Positions 25,013 to 34,820 are shown, numbered from the stretch's first letter. The stretch: DNA of 64,000 nucleotides from Pseudidiomarina salinarum (GCF_000753715.1 NZ_JPER01000004.1:248001-312000), one strand, 5' to 3'. Made by a program: numbers and translations. The notes: a model not told the origin generated them from the sequence alone.

Positions 25013-26746
25013 TTACCGCCGCAGCAGGAACAACCAGATAACCAGGATAAGGGTGATAAACCAGAACCCCGACAGCAACTGCCAGAACAATAGCGAACTG
25101 GTTTTGCGCTCCTGCTTCACTTCATCATGCAGAAAGTCCGGATTGGGTCGCTGCAGGTCTTTGAGCAGCTGCTGCAGGCTCTGGTAGCGTTCATTAAGAT
25201 TCAGACTGACACCGCGCCGCAGCGCCCGGTCGAACCAGGCCGGGATCACGCCATTATAATGGCTGGCACTACGGTAGCGTAACTTGTCAAAATCACGGGC
25301 AGTAGTACAGTTTTCAATGGCCTCACCATAAGGCAAGTGCCCGGTAAAGAGTTCATAAGCTATAGTTGCTACGGAATAGATATCGCCCTGCTCGCCGGAG
25401 TTATGTCCGAGAATATAATTCGGGTCTGAATAGTCTATAGTCCCCAGCGCAACCTCATGCTGCAAGGGGCTGTATATTTCCGCCAGCCCGGCGACGTAGA
25501 CCGACCCGAAATCAACAATCTTCAGGGTACCCTCCTTATCCATCATGATATTACCGGGCTTGAGATCCTGATGCACCGCCCCTTGCCGGTGGAATGCCCC
25601 GACGCCGGCGGCAATTTGCTTTACCAGGCCGATAGCCACTGACGGCTTCAGCGGCTTGGGCTGCCGCGCAAACCAATGCTCCAGGGTCTCGCCATCGATA
25701 TATTCCATCAGGTAATAGAGGTAGTGCCGGGTCCGCTGCTGGCGAAATACGCGCACCACATGCGGTGAACGAATTCGCAGGCCAATCCACTCTTCGCGGA
25801 TAAAACGATCGATATACAGCGCATCGTCTTCATAGTTAATTGACGGGCACTTAAGAATAAGTTGCTGGCCAGTGGCTTCATCTTCCACTAAATAAAGGTG
25901 GCTGCGGCTACTGGCAAAGATTTCCCGGATTACCCGCCAGCCGTCAATTTTCATCCCTGCGCTTAGGGCTGGCGGAAACGGCAACCGAACTAGTTGCTGG
26001 CTGTAGTCATCCAGACTCTGTTCAGGCACTGCCTGCACCACCACCAGGATGGCGCTAAGGTTATCCTCGCTGCCATTCGCCAGGGCTTCGGCTTTAAGTT
26101 CTGCGCAGATGTATTCAGGGTCGGCCTCTTGCGATAAGAACTGCTGCAGCCGGGTATCTTCAATGAAATCATGGATACCGTCGCTACTTAGCAGGAAGCG
26201 ATCGCCAGGCTTAATCGCCACCGACCCGTTCTGCAGCTCCACCTTTGAGTCCATGCCAAGGGCGCGGCCCAGAAACTGGCGCTGTTCAGAGATAATGGTG
26301 GTGTGATCCTGGGATAGCTGGCTAAGCAAGCCATCACGCCAGTGGTAAACACGGCTGTCACCGGCATGAAAAAAATAAGCGGACTGTGACTTCAGAACGA
26401 GCGCGGTAAAGGTGCATAAATAGCCTTTTTGCTCGTGCTGAAACTGATGGCTCAGTTGGTAAAGCTGGGTATTAATGGTCGCCACCACCTGCTGGGCACT
26501 ATGATTGACCGACCAGCTGTCGGGGGTTTGCGGATAATCCTGAATAAAATTTTTGACGGCCAGAGCGCTGGCGGTTTGTCCTGCTTCTGCCGTACTGACA
26601 CCGTCGGCCAGCACAAAGCAGGCGCCTTTATGTCTGAGGATATGCCCGGAGTCCGGCCAGTAAACAGCGACGGCATCTTCATTGGTTGCCTTCATGCCAG
26701 CCTCAGAAAGGCTGGCGAAAGTTAATTCCAATTCCGACTCCGTCAC
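25013..26746 (-). CDS. Bifunctional PP2C phosphatase / Ser-Thr kinase, membrane-anchored
   Basis: Fusion of a PP2C-type phosphatase (about residues 1-240; motifs NEDAVAVY, VLADGVSTAEAGQTAS, SSDGIHDFI and SEDNLSAIL) with a Hanks-type kinase (about 265-535). A C-terminal membrane helix (about 550-573) is followed by two arginines, so both domains would face the cytoplasm. The kinase loop reads HQDLKPGN (His 392, Asp 394; the usual HRD Arg is Gln), with VDFG for metal binding. GTG start at 26746 behind AAGGAG, 20 bases after the nasA-like gene. The same pairing of a kinase with a nitrate transporter is known next to Pseudomonas nasA. Targets unknown. Confidence 0.88.
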   Translation of the reverse strand: MTESELELTFASLSEAGMKATNEDAVAVYWPDSGHILRHKGACFVLADGVSTAEAGQTASALAVKNFIQDYPQTPDSWSVNHSAQQVVATINTQLYQLSHQFQHEQKGYLCTFTALVLKSQSAYFFHAGDSRVYHWRDGLLSQLSQDHTTIISEQRQFLGRALGMDSKVELQNGSVAIKPGDRFLLSSDGIHDFIEDTRLQQFLSQEADPEYICAELKAEALANGSEDNLSAILVVVQAVPEQSLDDYSQQLVRLPFPPALSAGMKIDGWRVIREIFASSRSHLYLVEDEATGQQLILKCPSINYEDDALYIDRFIREEWIGLRIRSPHVVRVFRQQRTRHYLYYLMEYIDGETLEHWFARQPKPLKPSVAIGLVKQIAAGVGAFHRQGAVHQDLKPGNIMMDKEGTLKIVDFGSVYVAGLAEIYSPLQHEVALGTIDYSDPNYILGHNSGEQGDIYSVATIAYELFTGHLPYGEAIENCTTARDFDKLRYRSASHYNGVIPAWFDRALRRGVSLNLNERYQSLQQLLKDLQRPNPDFLHDEVKQERKTSSLLFWQLLSGFWFITLILVIWLFLLRR

Positions 26747-26766
26747 TGTTTATCTCCTTACATGGT

Positions 26767-28260
26767 TTAACCTACAGCGATCCGATGCACGGTGCCGTCT
26801 TCGCCTACTTCCACGATGTGTCCTTTAGGGTCATTGAGGAAGGCCACTGCGATTAAGCCTACTGCAGCGGAAGCCGAAATCACATAGAAAAAGGTGCTGT
26901 AATCAACATAACTCAGCACGGTCAGATAGACCACCGCGCCGACGTTACCATAAGCGCCTGCCATACCGGCAATTTGCCCGGTCATGCTGCGCTTGATTAG
27001 CGGCACTATGGCAAACACCGCGCCTTCACCGGCTTGCACGAAGAACGAACAGGCCATAGTGACCAGCACCGCCATTGGGATCCACCAGTAGCTGTCCATC
27101 AGGCCCATCAGGAAATAACCAACGGCCAGCCCGGCAATCAGAAACAGCATACTTTTACGGCGCCCGAATGTATCTGAGAACCAGCCGCCCATAGGCCGTG
27201 ACACCAGATTCATAAACGCAAAACCGGAAGCCAGCAAACCCGCCTCGACCGCTGATAAGCCTTCAAAGGTTTCGAGGAAATAAAGCGGCAGCATGGAAAT
27301 CACCGCCAGCTCGGAGCCAAAAGTCGCGAAATAGGCAATATTCAGGATACCGACCTGCTTAAAGCTGTAGCGATCGACTTCCGGCACCCCAGCGCGCAGG
27401 TGTTCAATGTTAACCCGCCAGATTTGCTGCGTCTGCACCACAAAAAGCACCGCCAGCAGCACCCACATCAGGTACATCATGTTGTCTGAGAACAAGTTGA
27501 CGCCCGCCGGCGACAAACGCCACGCCAGCATTGCCAGCGCCAGGTACATAGGAATATTCATCAGGATCAACGCCCAGAATGCGCGCCAGCTGGTGACCAC
27601 CATGCCACCACTTTTCTTCGGCTTAAAGTAAACGGATCCTTTCGGTGTGTTGCGGGCAAACTTATAGAACACCAGCGAGTAAATGGCGCTGACCACGCCG
27701 ATGCTGACAATCGCATAGCGCCAGCCGTTTTCGCCACCGAACATCAATGCGATGGTCGGTAACAACATCGCGCCGGCAGCGGAGCCAAAGTTACCCCAGC
27801 CACCGTAAATGCCTTCCGCCGTTCCCACCTGATGATGCGGGAACCATTCACCAACCATGCGAATACCGATAACGAAACCCGCACCGACAAAACCAAGCAG
27901 GAAACGGAACAGCGCAAGCGCTTCATAGGTATTGGCAAAGGCGAAACCGATACAAAGCAGTGCCGAGATAAACAGCAGCGACGAGTAAATGATTCGGGGC
28001 CCGTAGCGATCAACCAGCATGCCTACCACAATCCGGGCCGGTATGGTGATGGCGACGTTCAGTATCAGCAGTGCTTTCACCTGGGCCGTGGTGAGATCCA
28101 GCGCTTCTTTGATATGGATTAGTAGCGGCGCATGGGCAAACCAGATAACAAAGGTCAGAAAAAACGCAAACCAGGTCAGATGCAGCATCCTGATCTTCTG
28201 ATCAGCGAAATTCAGCAGCCGGAGTTTGCGGCTGTCATCTACTATATGAGTTTCGGACAT
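26767..28260 (-). CDS. Nitrate/nitrite MFS transporter, NasA-like
   Basis: Twelve-helix MFS nitrate transporter most like the NasA type of pseudomonads. Visible motifs are [13 protein letters not shown] after helix 2, the nitrate signature [14 protein letters not shown], a second glycine-rich [11 protein letters not shown], and MFS loop motifs [13 protein letters not shown] start at ATG 28260 (GGAGGACACC before it, [10 protein letters not shown]), not at the in-frame 28368. 497 residues. It is probably cotranscribed with the kinase/phosphatase behind it, which may adjust its activity (inference). Assimilatory nitrite reductase genes are not in the window. Confidence 0.88.
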   Translation of the reverse strand: MSETHIVDDSRKLRLLNFADQKIRMLHLTWFAFFLTFVIWFAHAPLLIHIKEALDLTTAQVKALLILNVAITIPARIVVGMLVDRYGPRIIYSSLLFISALLCIGFAFANTYEALALFRFLLGFVGAGFVIGIRMVGEWFPHHQVGTAEGIYGGWGNFGSAAGAMLLPTIALMFGGENGWRYAIVSIGVVSAIYSLVFYKFARNTPKGSVYFKPKKSGGMVVTSWRAFWALILMNIPMYLALAMLAWRLSPAGVNLFSDNMMYLMWVLLAVLFVVQTQQIWRVNIEHLRAGVPEVDRYSFKQVGILNIAYFATFGSELAVISMLPLYFLETFEGLSAVEAGLLASGFAFMNLVSRPMGGWFSDTFGRRKSMLFLIAGLAVGYFLMGLMDSYWWIPMAVLVTMACSFFVQAGEGAVFAIVPLIKRSMTGQIAGMAGAYGNVGAVVYLTVLSYVDYSTFFYVISASAAVGLIAVAFLNDPKGHIVEVGEDGTVHRIAVG

Positions 28261-28570
28261 GGTGTCCTCCAAAATGCAATCAAGGGGGTGAGATTCAACT
28301 GCCTCAATTATAAGTTTTTGCGCCCGGTAATCCATCGGACAAAGGCCTGCAGAACCGACTATAACCAACTGAATTTGTTGGCCATATCACTATATAGGTA
28401 GCCTCATCACGGGCGCCGGAGCCGACCTTGTAAGGGCGCTTTATCTCTTTGGTGGTAGAACAAAAATAGCCATGGCGTTACTGAGGATTTGAGAGGTACT
28501 GCTTTAATGCTCGTGAAACAAATACAAACTCGGTTAAGCTATTGAACACGACTTGTTCCGGAGACTCGTT
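28261..28570. promoter_or_regulatory. Divergent promoter region between two nitrate transporter genes
   Basis: 310 bases without a gene. It contains a NarL-type heptamer ATAGGTA (28394-28400), the 12-mer AGAGGTACTGCT (28492-28503) also found before the other narK, and an inverted repeat CCAAC/GTTGG (28365-28381). A TTGAT half-site lies close to the nasA-like start. I see no full FNR box. Confidence 0.5.
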
Positions 28571-29839
28571 ATGCATGCTACCCACCCGCTGGCCTGGCGT
28601 TCGCTGGTGCTTGCGACCCTGGCCTTCGCCGGTTGCTTTTCGATCTGGACGCTCTATGCAGTAATGGGCCTGACCGTTCGGGAACAACTGGTGCTGAGCG
28701 CGACTGAATACGGTTTACTGCTGGCCGCACCGATTTTTTCCGGCGCCATTTTGCGGATCCCGCTCGGGATGCTGGCCGACCATTACGATGCGCGCAAATT
28801 ATGGATCGCCCTGATGCTGTCGCTCATTCCGGCGCTGCTGCTACTGCCTGTGATTGAGAGCTTCACCAGCTACCTGCTTATTGGTCTGTGGCTTGGCATC
28901 AGTGGCGCATCCTTCACTCTGGGTGTGCGTTATGTATCTGAGTGGTTCGCCTCGGCACAGCAAGGGCTGGCACTGGGCTTATTTGGAGTTGGTAACGCCG
29001 GTGTCGCGATTACTTTTATGCTGGTACCACTGATAGTATTTACCCTTGGCTGGAACTGGGTGGGCCCGGTTTATGCCGGTGCGTTACTGGCTATGATTCT
29101 GTTGTTCTGGCTGTTCTCGCCGTCTGCGGCGACGCTGAGTACCGCTTTGCCCAGTCGCTCGCTGCCGCTGGCGGAGCTTATTCGTGATGCGCGCATCTGG
29201 CGCTTCTCACTGTACTACTATTTTGTGTTCGGCAGCTTTCTGGCCTTACTGCTGTGGCTGCCACAATACTATATGCAGGCTTACGACATGACCGAAACTC
29301 AGGCCATGGCCTTTACCCTGTTTTTTGTCGCCACCTCAAGCATGGTCAGGGCACTGGGCGGCTGGTTCGCTGATCGCTACGGCGCACGAGCGGTTAACTG
29401 GAGTGTATTCTGGGTTTGTCTGGTGTGCCTGTTTTTCCTGAGTTACCCACCTACCACCCTGATCATCCACGGTATGGGTAAAGACGTGCAACTGGAAATC
29501 AGCATGAACGTCTGGTTGTTCACCGGCCTGATTTTTGTCATCGGCGTCGCCCAGGGATTCGGCCGCGCCAGCGTGTACAAGAACATTCACGATTACTATC
29601 CGCGGCACATGGGATCAGCTGGGGGATTTGTTGCGGCCATGGGCGCGCTGGGTGGTTGCACCCTGCCGATCCTGTTCGGTCTGGCGCAGGATGTACTGGG
29701 TATAGTGACGGGCTGCTTTATGATTCTCTACGGCGTACTGGCCGTGTGCATGATTACCATGTTCTTTGCCAATCAGGCCGCACAATACCAGCAGCGCCTG
29801 CAACAAGCGCAGGCGCATAATTTTCTGGAGGATGAGTAA
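28571..29839 (+). CDS. NarK1-type nitrate MFS transporter
   Basis: Twelve-helix MFS protein of the NarK1 (nitrate/proton symport) type. LRIPLGMLADHYD carries the substrate Arg; the nitrate signature is FGVGNAGVAIT; VRALGGWFADRYG carries the helix-8 Arg. I start at ATG 28571 with GGAG before it (MHATHPLAW), not at 28553. 422 residues, shorter than the NarK copy at 23 kb. It is convergent with mogA, stops nine bases apart. Having both symport-type and antiport-type copies matches fused or paired NarK1/NarK2 of denitrifiers. Confidence 0.87.
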   Translation: MHATHPLAWRSLVLATLAFAGCFSIWTLYAVMGLTVREQLVLSATEYGLLLAAPIFSGAILRIPLGMLADHYDARKLWIALMLSLIPALLLLPVIESFTSYLLIGLWLGISGASFTLGVRYVSEWFASAQQGLALGLFGVGNAGVAITFMLVPLIVFTLGWNWVGPVYAGALLAMILLFWLFSPSAATLSTALPSRSLPLAELIRDARIWRFSLYYYFVFGSFLALLLWLPQYYMQAYDMTETQAMAFTLFFVATSSMVRALGGWFADRYGARAVNWSVFWVCLVCLFFLSYPPTTLIIHGMGKDVQLEISMNVWLFTGLIFVIGVAQGFGRASVYKNIHDYYPRHMGSAGGFVAAMGALGGCTLPILFGLAQDVLGIVTGCFMILYGVLAVCMITMFFANQAAQYQQRLQQAQAHNFLEDE

Positions 29840-29848
29840 ACGGTCGGA

Positions 29849-30388
29849 TTATTGCTTCGGGCGGAACGGCTTGATGACGTTTTCATCACATTCAAGGTAG
29901 GGCCCGTCCATCAGGTCAATACAGTAGGGGACTGCGGGGAACACCGCATCCAGACACTGACGGATGGCCTTGGGCTTACCCGGCAGATTAATGATTAACG
30001 TCTGTCCGCGCAAACCGGCCGTCTGTCGGGATAAAATGGCGGTAGGCACATATTTTAATGATTCCGTACGCATCAGCTCGCCAAAGCCGGGCATCATGCG
30101 ATCACAAACTGCTTCCGTCGCCTCGGGCGTTACATCGCGTTTGGCCGGACCGGTACCGCCGGTGGTGACAATCAAACAGCAGCCTTCGTCATCTGCCAAT
30201 GCTGTCAGCGTCAGTTCGATTTCCGGTTGCTCGTCAGGAATGAGCCGGTAGACCGGCTCCCACTCAGAGATCAGATAATCATTCAGGGTAGCCTCAATGG
30301 CCTTGCCTGACAGATCCTCATAGACTCCGGCGCTCGCCCTGTCACTGACGGTAACAATGCCGATTTTCGCAACCCTTGTTGCTGCCAT
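29849..30388 (-). CDS. mogA: Molybdopterin adenylyltransferase MogA
   Basis: Activates molybdopterin with AMP before Mo insertion by MoeA. Motifs are GIVTVSDRASAGVYEDLSG, TTGGTGPAKRDVTPEAT and LRGQTLIINLPGKPKA. 179 residues; the GVYEDLSG block fits MogA better than MoaB. Last gene of ubiU-ubiV-mogA, 15 bases after ubiV. A separate MoaB homologue lies in the moa operon at 57.6 kb. Confidence 0.92.
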   Translation of the reverse strand: MAATRVAKIGIVTVSDRASAGVYEDLSGKAIEATLNDYLISEWEPVYRLIPDEQPEIELTLTALADDEGCCLIVTTGGTGPAKRDVTPEATEAVCDRMMPGFGELMRTESLKYVPTAILSRQTAGLRGQTLIINLPGKPKAIRQCLDAVFPAVPYCIDLMDGPYLECDENVIKPFRPKQ

Positions 30389-30403
30389 AATGCTTCTCTC
30401 CTG

Positions 30404-31276
30404 TTATTTTTGCACCAGACCAGCCAAGTTCAGCCAGTAGCCGTTACTGTCGAGCTTAGCTAAAGGTACCTGAGTTTCGCCATGCTGATTCGCGCGGAAT
30501 TTCTCCAGCCAGTCGAAGGTATCATCCAGTTGCGGACTTAGCCGCACCACATCCACCAGCCCCTGCATTGAGCCCAGCTGGTTAACCAGGTTGTAGCGCG
30601 TGCCTGACTGCGTCTGAATGCCATTGAGTACAAACACCTGCTGGCCATCCTGACTGGTTACCGTACGTCCTTCAGGATACTGAATACAGCATAGCTCACA
30701 TTGATCCTTTGGCCGGTTTTCTGAGCGCGCCGTAAAACAACGGCCGGACCAGGCCAGCGGCATATGCCCGAACGCGAACACTTCGGTTTCAAAGCAGCCC
30801 CGAACATCGGTGATCAGCGTCTGGCCCAGCAAATCCTGCAGCCAGTCACGGGATAGCTCTACCGGCACCACCCAGCGCGTCATGCCCATATTCAGCAGCC
30901 GCCGTACGCTGTGATGGTTGTAGCAGTTGATGGCCGGACCGGCAATAAAAGGTAGCTGATTTTCCTGCAACAGACTGATGCCGCCGACATCATTGGCCTC
31001 CACCAGAAACTCACCGTTGTCGCAGTATCTTCTGAGCTCGCGTAGCTCGGACGGTGCCTCAAGTAAGGTCATTGTCGACAGGCACACCTGCTTGCCCGCT
31101 TCGCGCAGCATATGGGCGAGCTCCATATAATCCTCATATTTGAGTTCGCGCCGTTTGCTGCAAACGGTTTCGCCCAGATAAACAATGTCGACGGCCGAGT
31201 CGGCCGCCTGGCGGTAAAAGTTCTGTACGACTTGCTTGGGCCAGAAGTACTGAATTGCTCCCAGAGAAAATTTCAT
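30404..31276 (-). CDS. ubiV: O2-independent ubiquinone hydroxylation protein UbiV (U32 family)
   Basis: Works with UbiU and UbiT to hydroxylate the ubiquinone ring without oxygen; binds a [4Fe-4S] cluster. The sequence begins MKFSLGAIQYFWPK and includes YLGETVCSKRRELKYEDYMELA. Cysteines at about 39, in GRCF, and in CELCCIQYPEG fit the cluster ligands. I start at ATG 31276 with GGAAG before it; the frame stays open to 31357. 290 residues, as E. coli UbiV. It starts five bases after ubiU ends. Confidence 0.93.
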   Translation of the reverse strand: MKFSLGAIQYFWPKQVVQNFYRQAADSAVDIVYLGETVCSKRRELKYEDYMELAHMLREAGKQVCLSTMTLLEAPSELRELRRYCDNGEFLVEANDVGGISLLQENQLPFIAGPAINCYNHHSVRRLLNMGMTRWVVPVELSRDWLQDLLGQTLITDVRGCFETEVFAFGHMPLAWSGRCFTARSENRPKDQCELCCIQYPEGRTVTSQDGQQVFVLNGIQTQSGTRYNLVNQLGSMQGLVDVVRLSPQLDDTFDWLEKFRANQHGETQVPLAKLDSNGYWLNLAGLVQK

Positions 31277-31281
31277 GGTGA

Positions 31282-32277
31282 TTACTTCCATTTCCGGTGA
31301 TAAGCGCCAAGGGTGGTCTGACTGCCTTCTGATAGCGATGCCAGCACCCGATCCCATTCCTGCGCGACGCTAAAACCCGTGGGATCCGCCATCACCGCAT
31401 CAATGGCCTGACGCCAGACCCGGGTAATCTGCGCCACGTAGGCGGGGCTGCGTTGCCGGCCTTCGATTTTCAGCGAGGCGATGCCTTCGCGGTAAAGTTC
31501 GGGCAGCAGACTCAGGGTATTCAGGCTGGTTGGCTCCTCCAGCGCATGGTAGGTTTCGCCGCCCACTTCGAAACGCCCTTTACATAAGGTCGGGTAACCG
31601 GCGGTTTCACCCGGTGCGAAGCGATCAATTAAGATGTCGTTGAGCCGTGACTCCAACGTCCCGTCTTCGGTCTCATCCCAGCGCACGAAGCGCGCCGGCG
31701 AACAGGCACCGGCGGTATTAGGTGACTCGCCGGTCATGTAGGAGCTCAGATAGCAGCGACCCTCGGCCATAATACACAGGCTGCCAAAGGCGAAGACCTC
31801 CAGTTCGATATCCGTGGTGCGCGCGATGGCCCGCACCTGGTTCATGGAAAGCACCCGTGGCAATACCACCCGCTGAATGCGGAACTGCCGGTAAAACTCT
31901 ATCGCCGCGGCGTTGGTTGCCGAAGCCTGTACCGACAAATGCAGTTCCAGCTTAGGATAGCGCTCGGCGGCATAAGCAAGCACCGCCAGGTCGGCCAGAA
32001 TCAGCACGTCGGCGCCCGCTCTGGCTGCCATATCGACCGCCCGCCGCCAGGTTTCCCAGGTATCGGCATGGGCGAAGGTATTAATGGCCACATGCAGCTT
32101 TTTACCGTGCCGGTGAACCACCCGCGCGGCTTCGGCCAGCCCCGCTTCGTCCAGGTTTAAGCCAGCGAAATGACGGGCGTTGGTTTCATCCTTAAGGCCG
32201 ACATAAACAGCATCGGCGCCATTCTCTACAGCAGCTTTTAAGGCAGGCATACTGCCAGCCGGACAGAGAAGTTCCAT
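31282..32277 (-). CDS. ubiU: O2-independent ubiquinone hydroxylation protein UbiU (U32 family)
   Basis: U32 peptidase-like partner of UbiV with its own [4Fe-4S] cluster, needed for anaerobic ubiquinone synthesis. The N-terminus is MELLCPAGSMPALKAAVENGADAVYVGL; cluster cysteines appear in GSLCIMAEGRCYLS, GACSPARF and TLCKGRFEV. 331 residues. Divergent from ubiT with a 111-base gap. Together with hemN and nrdDG nearby it replaces O2-dependent steps during nitrate respiration. Confidence 0.94.
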   Translation of the reverse strand: MELLCPAGSMPALKAAVENGADAVYVGLKDETNARHFAGLNLDEAGLAEAARVVHRHGKKLHVAINTFAHADTWETWRRAVDMAARAGADVLILADLAVLAYAAERYPKLELHLSVQASATNAAAIEFYRQFRIQRVVLPRVLSMNQVRAIARTTDIELEVFAFGSLCIMAEGRCYLSSYMTGESPNTAGACSPARFVRWDETEDGTLESRLNDILIDRFAPGETAGYPTLCKGRFEVGGETYHALEEPTSLNTLSLLPELYREGIASLKIEGRQRSPAYVAQITRVWRQAIDAVMADPTGFSVAQEWDRVLASLSEGSQTTLGAYHRKWK

Positions 32278-32388
32278 GTTGTATCCCTTCTTAACAGCGA
32301 GTTTATTGACCTGTGCCCTGAACCCAGATAACCGATGCCTATTATAATCCCTGCATCTTTATTCAGGGGCGCCAATACGAGGTTAAGA

Positions 32389-32895
32389 ATGGTTATTCCT
32401 AAAGTAGTAGAACAGTTACCGGCAGTGACAAAGGCATGCCTGCGCTACACGCCGGACGCATTAATAGCAGCCAGCATGAGCGCTGCCATGAACCAGATAC
32501 TGCGCCATGAATTGCGCCGCGGCGAGTTTGCTTTCCTGCAGCACCGTTGGGTGCGGGTGCAGGTAACGGATCTGGATTTCAGCTTCTATGTATCGGTGGC
32601 GGCCGATGAAGCCAGGCCACGGCTGCAGGTCAGCGTACGCGAGCAGGCGGCGGATGTGACCATGCGCGGCGAAATGCCGAGCCTGCTGCTAATGATCTCC
32701 AACAAAGTCGATCCCGATACGCTGTTCTTCCGGCGCAAACTGCTAATTGCCGGCGACACCGAGCTGGGCTTGCAGATCAAAAATCTGCTCGACACCATTG
32801 AACTGAAAGAGCGGCTACCGGGCTTCCTGTATCGGCTGTCAGATCAAGTAGCTGAACAAATCCTGACGCAACAATCCTTGACCGGGGTCAACTAA
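32389..32895 (+). CDS. ubiT: SCP2-domain ubiquinone accessory factor UbiT
   Basis: Lipid-binding SCP2-domain protein (YhbT) that carries the hydrophobic quinone intermediate for UbiU/UbiV. The SCP2 pattern covers about residues 40-145, with FRRKLLIAGDTELGLQIKNLLD typical of the family. ATG 32389 has GAGG before it; an in-frame ATG at 32335 is less likely. 168 residues. Divergent from ubiU, upstream of hemN. Confidence 0.9.
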   Translation: MVIPKVVEQLPAVTKACLRYTPDALIAASMSAAMNQILRHELRRGEFAFLQHRWVRVQVTDLDFSFYVSVAADEARPRLQVSVREQAADVTMRGEMPSLLLMISNKVDPDTLFFRRKLLIAGDTELGLQIKNLLDTIELKERLPGFLYRLSDQVAEQILTQQSLTGVN

Positions 32896-32920
32896 GTAAC
32901 CCTTCAGGAGTATCAATTTT

Positions 32921-32934
32921 CTGATCCCGATCAA
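32921..32934. promoter_or_regulatory. FNR box upstream of hemN
   Basis: CTGATCCCGATCAA differs from TTGAT-N4-ATCAA by one base. It ends 43 bases before the hemN start codon. Both half-sites contain GATC. Confidence 0.75.
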
Positions 32935-32977
32935 GTAAAATTCAGCTCAACATTTCGAGTTTTAACGGGAAAGGCCA

Positions 32978-34345
32978 ATGAGTGCAGTGACCTGGAGTCA
33001 GGCATTAATCGACAAATACAATATCAACGGTCCGCGCTACACATCGTACCCGACCGCTCTGGCCCTGCGCGACGATTTTCCGGTTCGTCAGGTGGCCGCA
33101 ACCCTGGCCAATACCGATAACCCCTTGTGTCTTTATATTCATCTGCCGTTCTGCCATAAGCTCTGCTATTACTGCGGCTGCAATAAAGTCATCACCCGGC
33201 ATCAGCACAAAGCGGACATCTACCTGGACGCCCTGGCAAAAGAAATGGCGATGTACCAGCAGCTGCTGGGTAGCCGTGCGGTCGAACAGGTGCATCTTGG
33301 GGGCGGCACCCCGACCTTTCTCACTGAAATCCAGCTATCGCGGCTGATGGAGCTGATCAACAGCCACTTTTCCGTTGCTACAGACGCTGAACTCAGTATC
33401 GAAATTGATCCCCGCAGCTGCAGCGATGACAAGCTACGCCATTTGCGGCAACTGGGCTTCAACCGGGTGAGCTACGGCATCCAGGACTTCGACGAGAAGG
33501 TTCAGATCGCCATCAACCGGGTGCAGGATACAGCGCTGATTAAACACCAGCTGGAACTGAGCCGTGAACTCGGTTTTGGGTCCATTAATCTGGATCTCAT
33601 TTACGGTCTGCCCTATCAGCGGCCCGAAACATTCCTGGCGTCAATTGAACAGGTTATTGAGCTGGCGCCGGACCGCATATCATTGTTCAGCTATGCTCAC
33701 TTACCGCAGCGCTTTGCCGGGCAACGGAAGATCCCGGATGAAAGCCTGCCGGGCGCGCCGGTTAAGCTCGAACTCATGCAACTGGGGATTACCCGTTTCA
33801 CTGCGGCTGGCTATCAGTTCATCGGCATGGATCATTTCGCTAAAGACGATGACGAGCTGGCGATGGCTCAGCAACAGGGCCGCCTGCAACGTAATTTTCA
33901 GGGCTATACCACTGCCGGACAGGATGCCTTGCTGGGTCTGGGCGCTTCATCGATCAGTCAGATTGACGGCGTACTCTGGCAAAATGCTAAAGACTTGCCT
34001 GATTACTACCGGGCGATAAAGCAGGGCGATTTGCCGGTCGTGAAAGGTTTCGCGCTAAGCGCTGATGACCGCTTGCGGGCCGCCCTGATATCTCAGCTCA
34101 TCTGTCATTTTGAACTGGATATTCCGGCTTTCAGCAAGCAGTGGGAATTGGCGGATTTCTGGGATTACTTTGCCGCAGCGCGGCAAAAATTAGTGCCTTT
34201 TGCAGAGGATGGCCTGGTGGACATTCATGCCGAACGGATCCAGGTTACCGCCTTAGGCCGCCTTTGGGTGCGTAGCATCTGTGCCTGCTTCGATGCCTAC
34301 CTGAGCGATCAGGCGACAGCGCCACGCTACTCCAAAGTCGTCTGA
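32978..34345 (+). CDS. hemN: Oxygen-independent coproporphyrinogen III oxidase HemN
   Basis: Radical-SAM enzyme that decarboxylates coproporphyrinogen III to protoporphyrinogen IX without oxygen, for haem synthesis under anaerobiosis. The cluster motif is HLPFCHKLCYYCGCNK (Cys 59, 63, 66, plus the HemN-specific Cys 68). GGGTPTF is the AdoMet contact, and the HemN-type C-terminal domain is present. 455 residues, as E. coli. Preceded by an FNR box. NarI and NarX function depend on haem made under these conditions (inference for supply). Confidence 0.96.
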   Translation: MSAVTWSQALIDKYNINGPRYTSYPTALALRDDFPVRQVAATLANTDNPLCLYIHLPFCHKLCYYCGCNKVITRHQHKADIYLDALAKEMAMYQQLLGSRAVEQVHLGGGTPTFLTEIQLSRLMELINSHFSVATDAELSIEIDPRSCSDDKLRHLRQLGFNRVSYGIQDFDEKVQIAINRVQDTALIKHQLELSRELGFGSINLDLIYGLPYQRPETFLASIEQVIELAPDRISLFSYAHLPQRFAGQRKIPDESLPGAPVKLELMQLGITRFTAAGYQFIGMDHFAKDDDELAMAQQQGRLQRNFQGYTTAGQDALLGLGASSISQIDGVLWQNAKDLPDYYRAIKQGDLPVVKGFALSADDRLRAALISQLICHFELDIPAFSKQWELADFWDYFAAARQKLVPFAEDGLVDIHAERIQVTALGRLWVRSICACFDAYLSDQATAPRYSKVV

Positions 34346-34346
34346 A

Positions 34347-34754
34347 TCAGGCAAACAGGTGAATTAAATCGCCGTCACGGTTGATGGTGATAAAGTCGGC
34401 AATGCTGCCAGCTTTGATCTTATTCACCATCAGCGTCAGCGGTTGTTCGGCTTCGTCGGAGCTGGGCGGGTGGCCAGCGCGACCCTCCATGCTGGCGATA
34501 AAGACGATATCCCAGTCAACCCCGGTGCGTTTGGACTCTTCCAGCAAAACCTCGAATTCCGGCACTTCTTCCGGCAATTTATCGACGCAGAGCACCGGCT
34601 CCAGCGCGCCACCGCTGCGCTCCGCAAAGCGGCTCTTCTGACTCTGGGTGGCGTCCTCAGGCAGTTCAGCCCGGGCCAGCACAAATAACAATCGCTGAGG
34701 TTCTGGCTGCTGACCCGCAGCCGTGATGAGGTCGCTATAACTTTCAATGATCAT
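34347..34754 (-). CDS. Conserved small protein next to anaerobic NrdD, function unknown
   Basis: 135-residue soluble protein with no motif I can tie to a known reaction. Blocks that look conserved are QPEPQRLLFVLARAELPEDA, GGALEPVLCVDKLPEE and the near-C-terminal SIADFITINRDGDLIHLFA. No signal peptide or membrane helix. I start at ATG 34754 (MIIESYSD); the longer frame to 34823 runs through a hairpin. It lies downstream of nrdD in the same direction but behind a terminator-like hairpin, and is convergent with hemN. Small proteins of this kind have sometimes been labelled ribonucleotide reductase-related in databases; I cannot confirm that. Confidence 0.7.
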   Translation of the reverse strand: MIIESYSDLITAAGQQPEPQRLLFVLARAELPEDATQSQKSRFAERSGGALEPVLCVDKLPEEVPEFEVLLEESKRTGVDWDIVFIASMEGRAGHPPSSDEAEQPLTLMVNKIKAGSIADFITINRDGDLIHLFA

Positions 34755-34820
34755 GAGCAATAAATCCGCCGGAAAAATAGAAGCCCTAGCATAGCAAACC
34801 GGGGGGTTTTGCCCCATACA

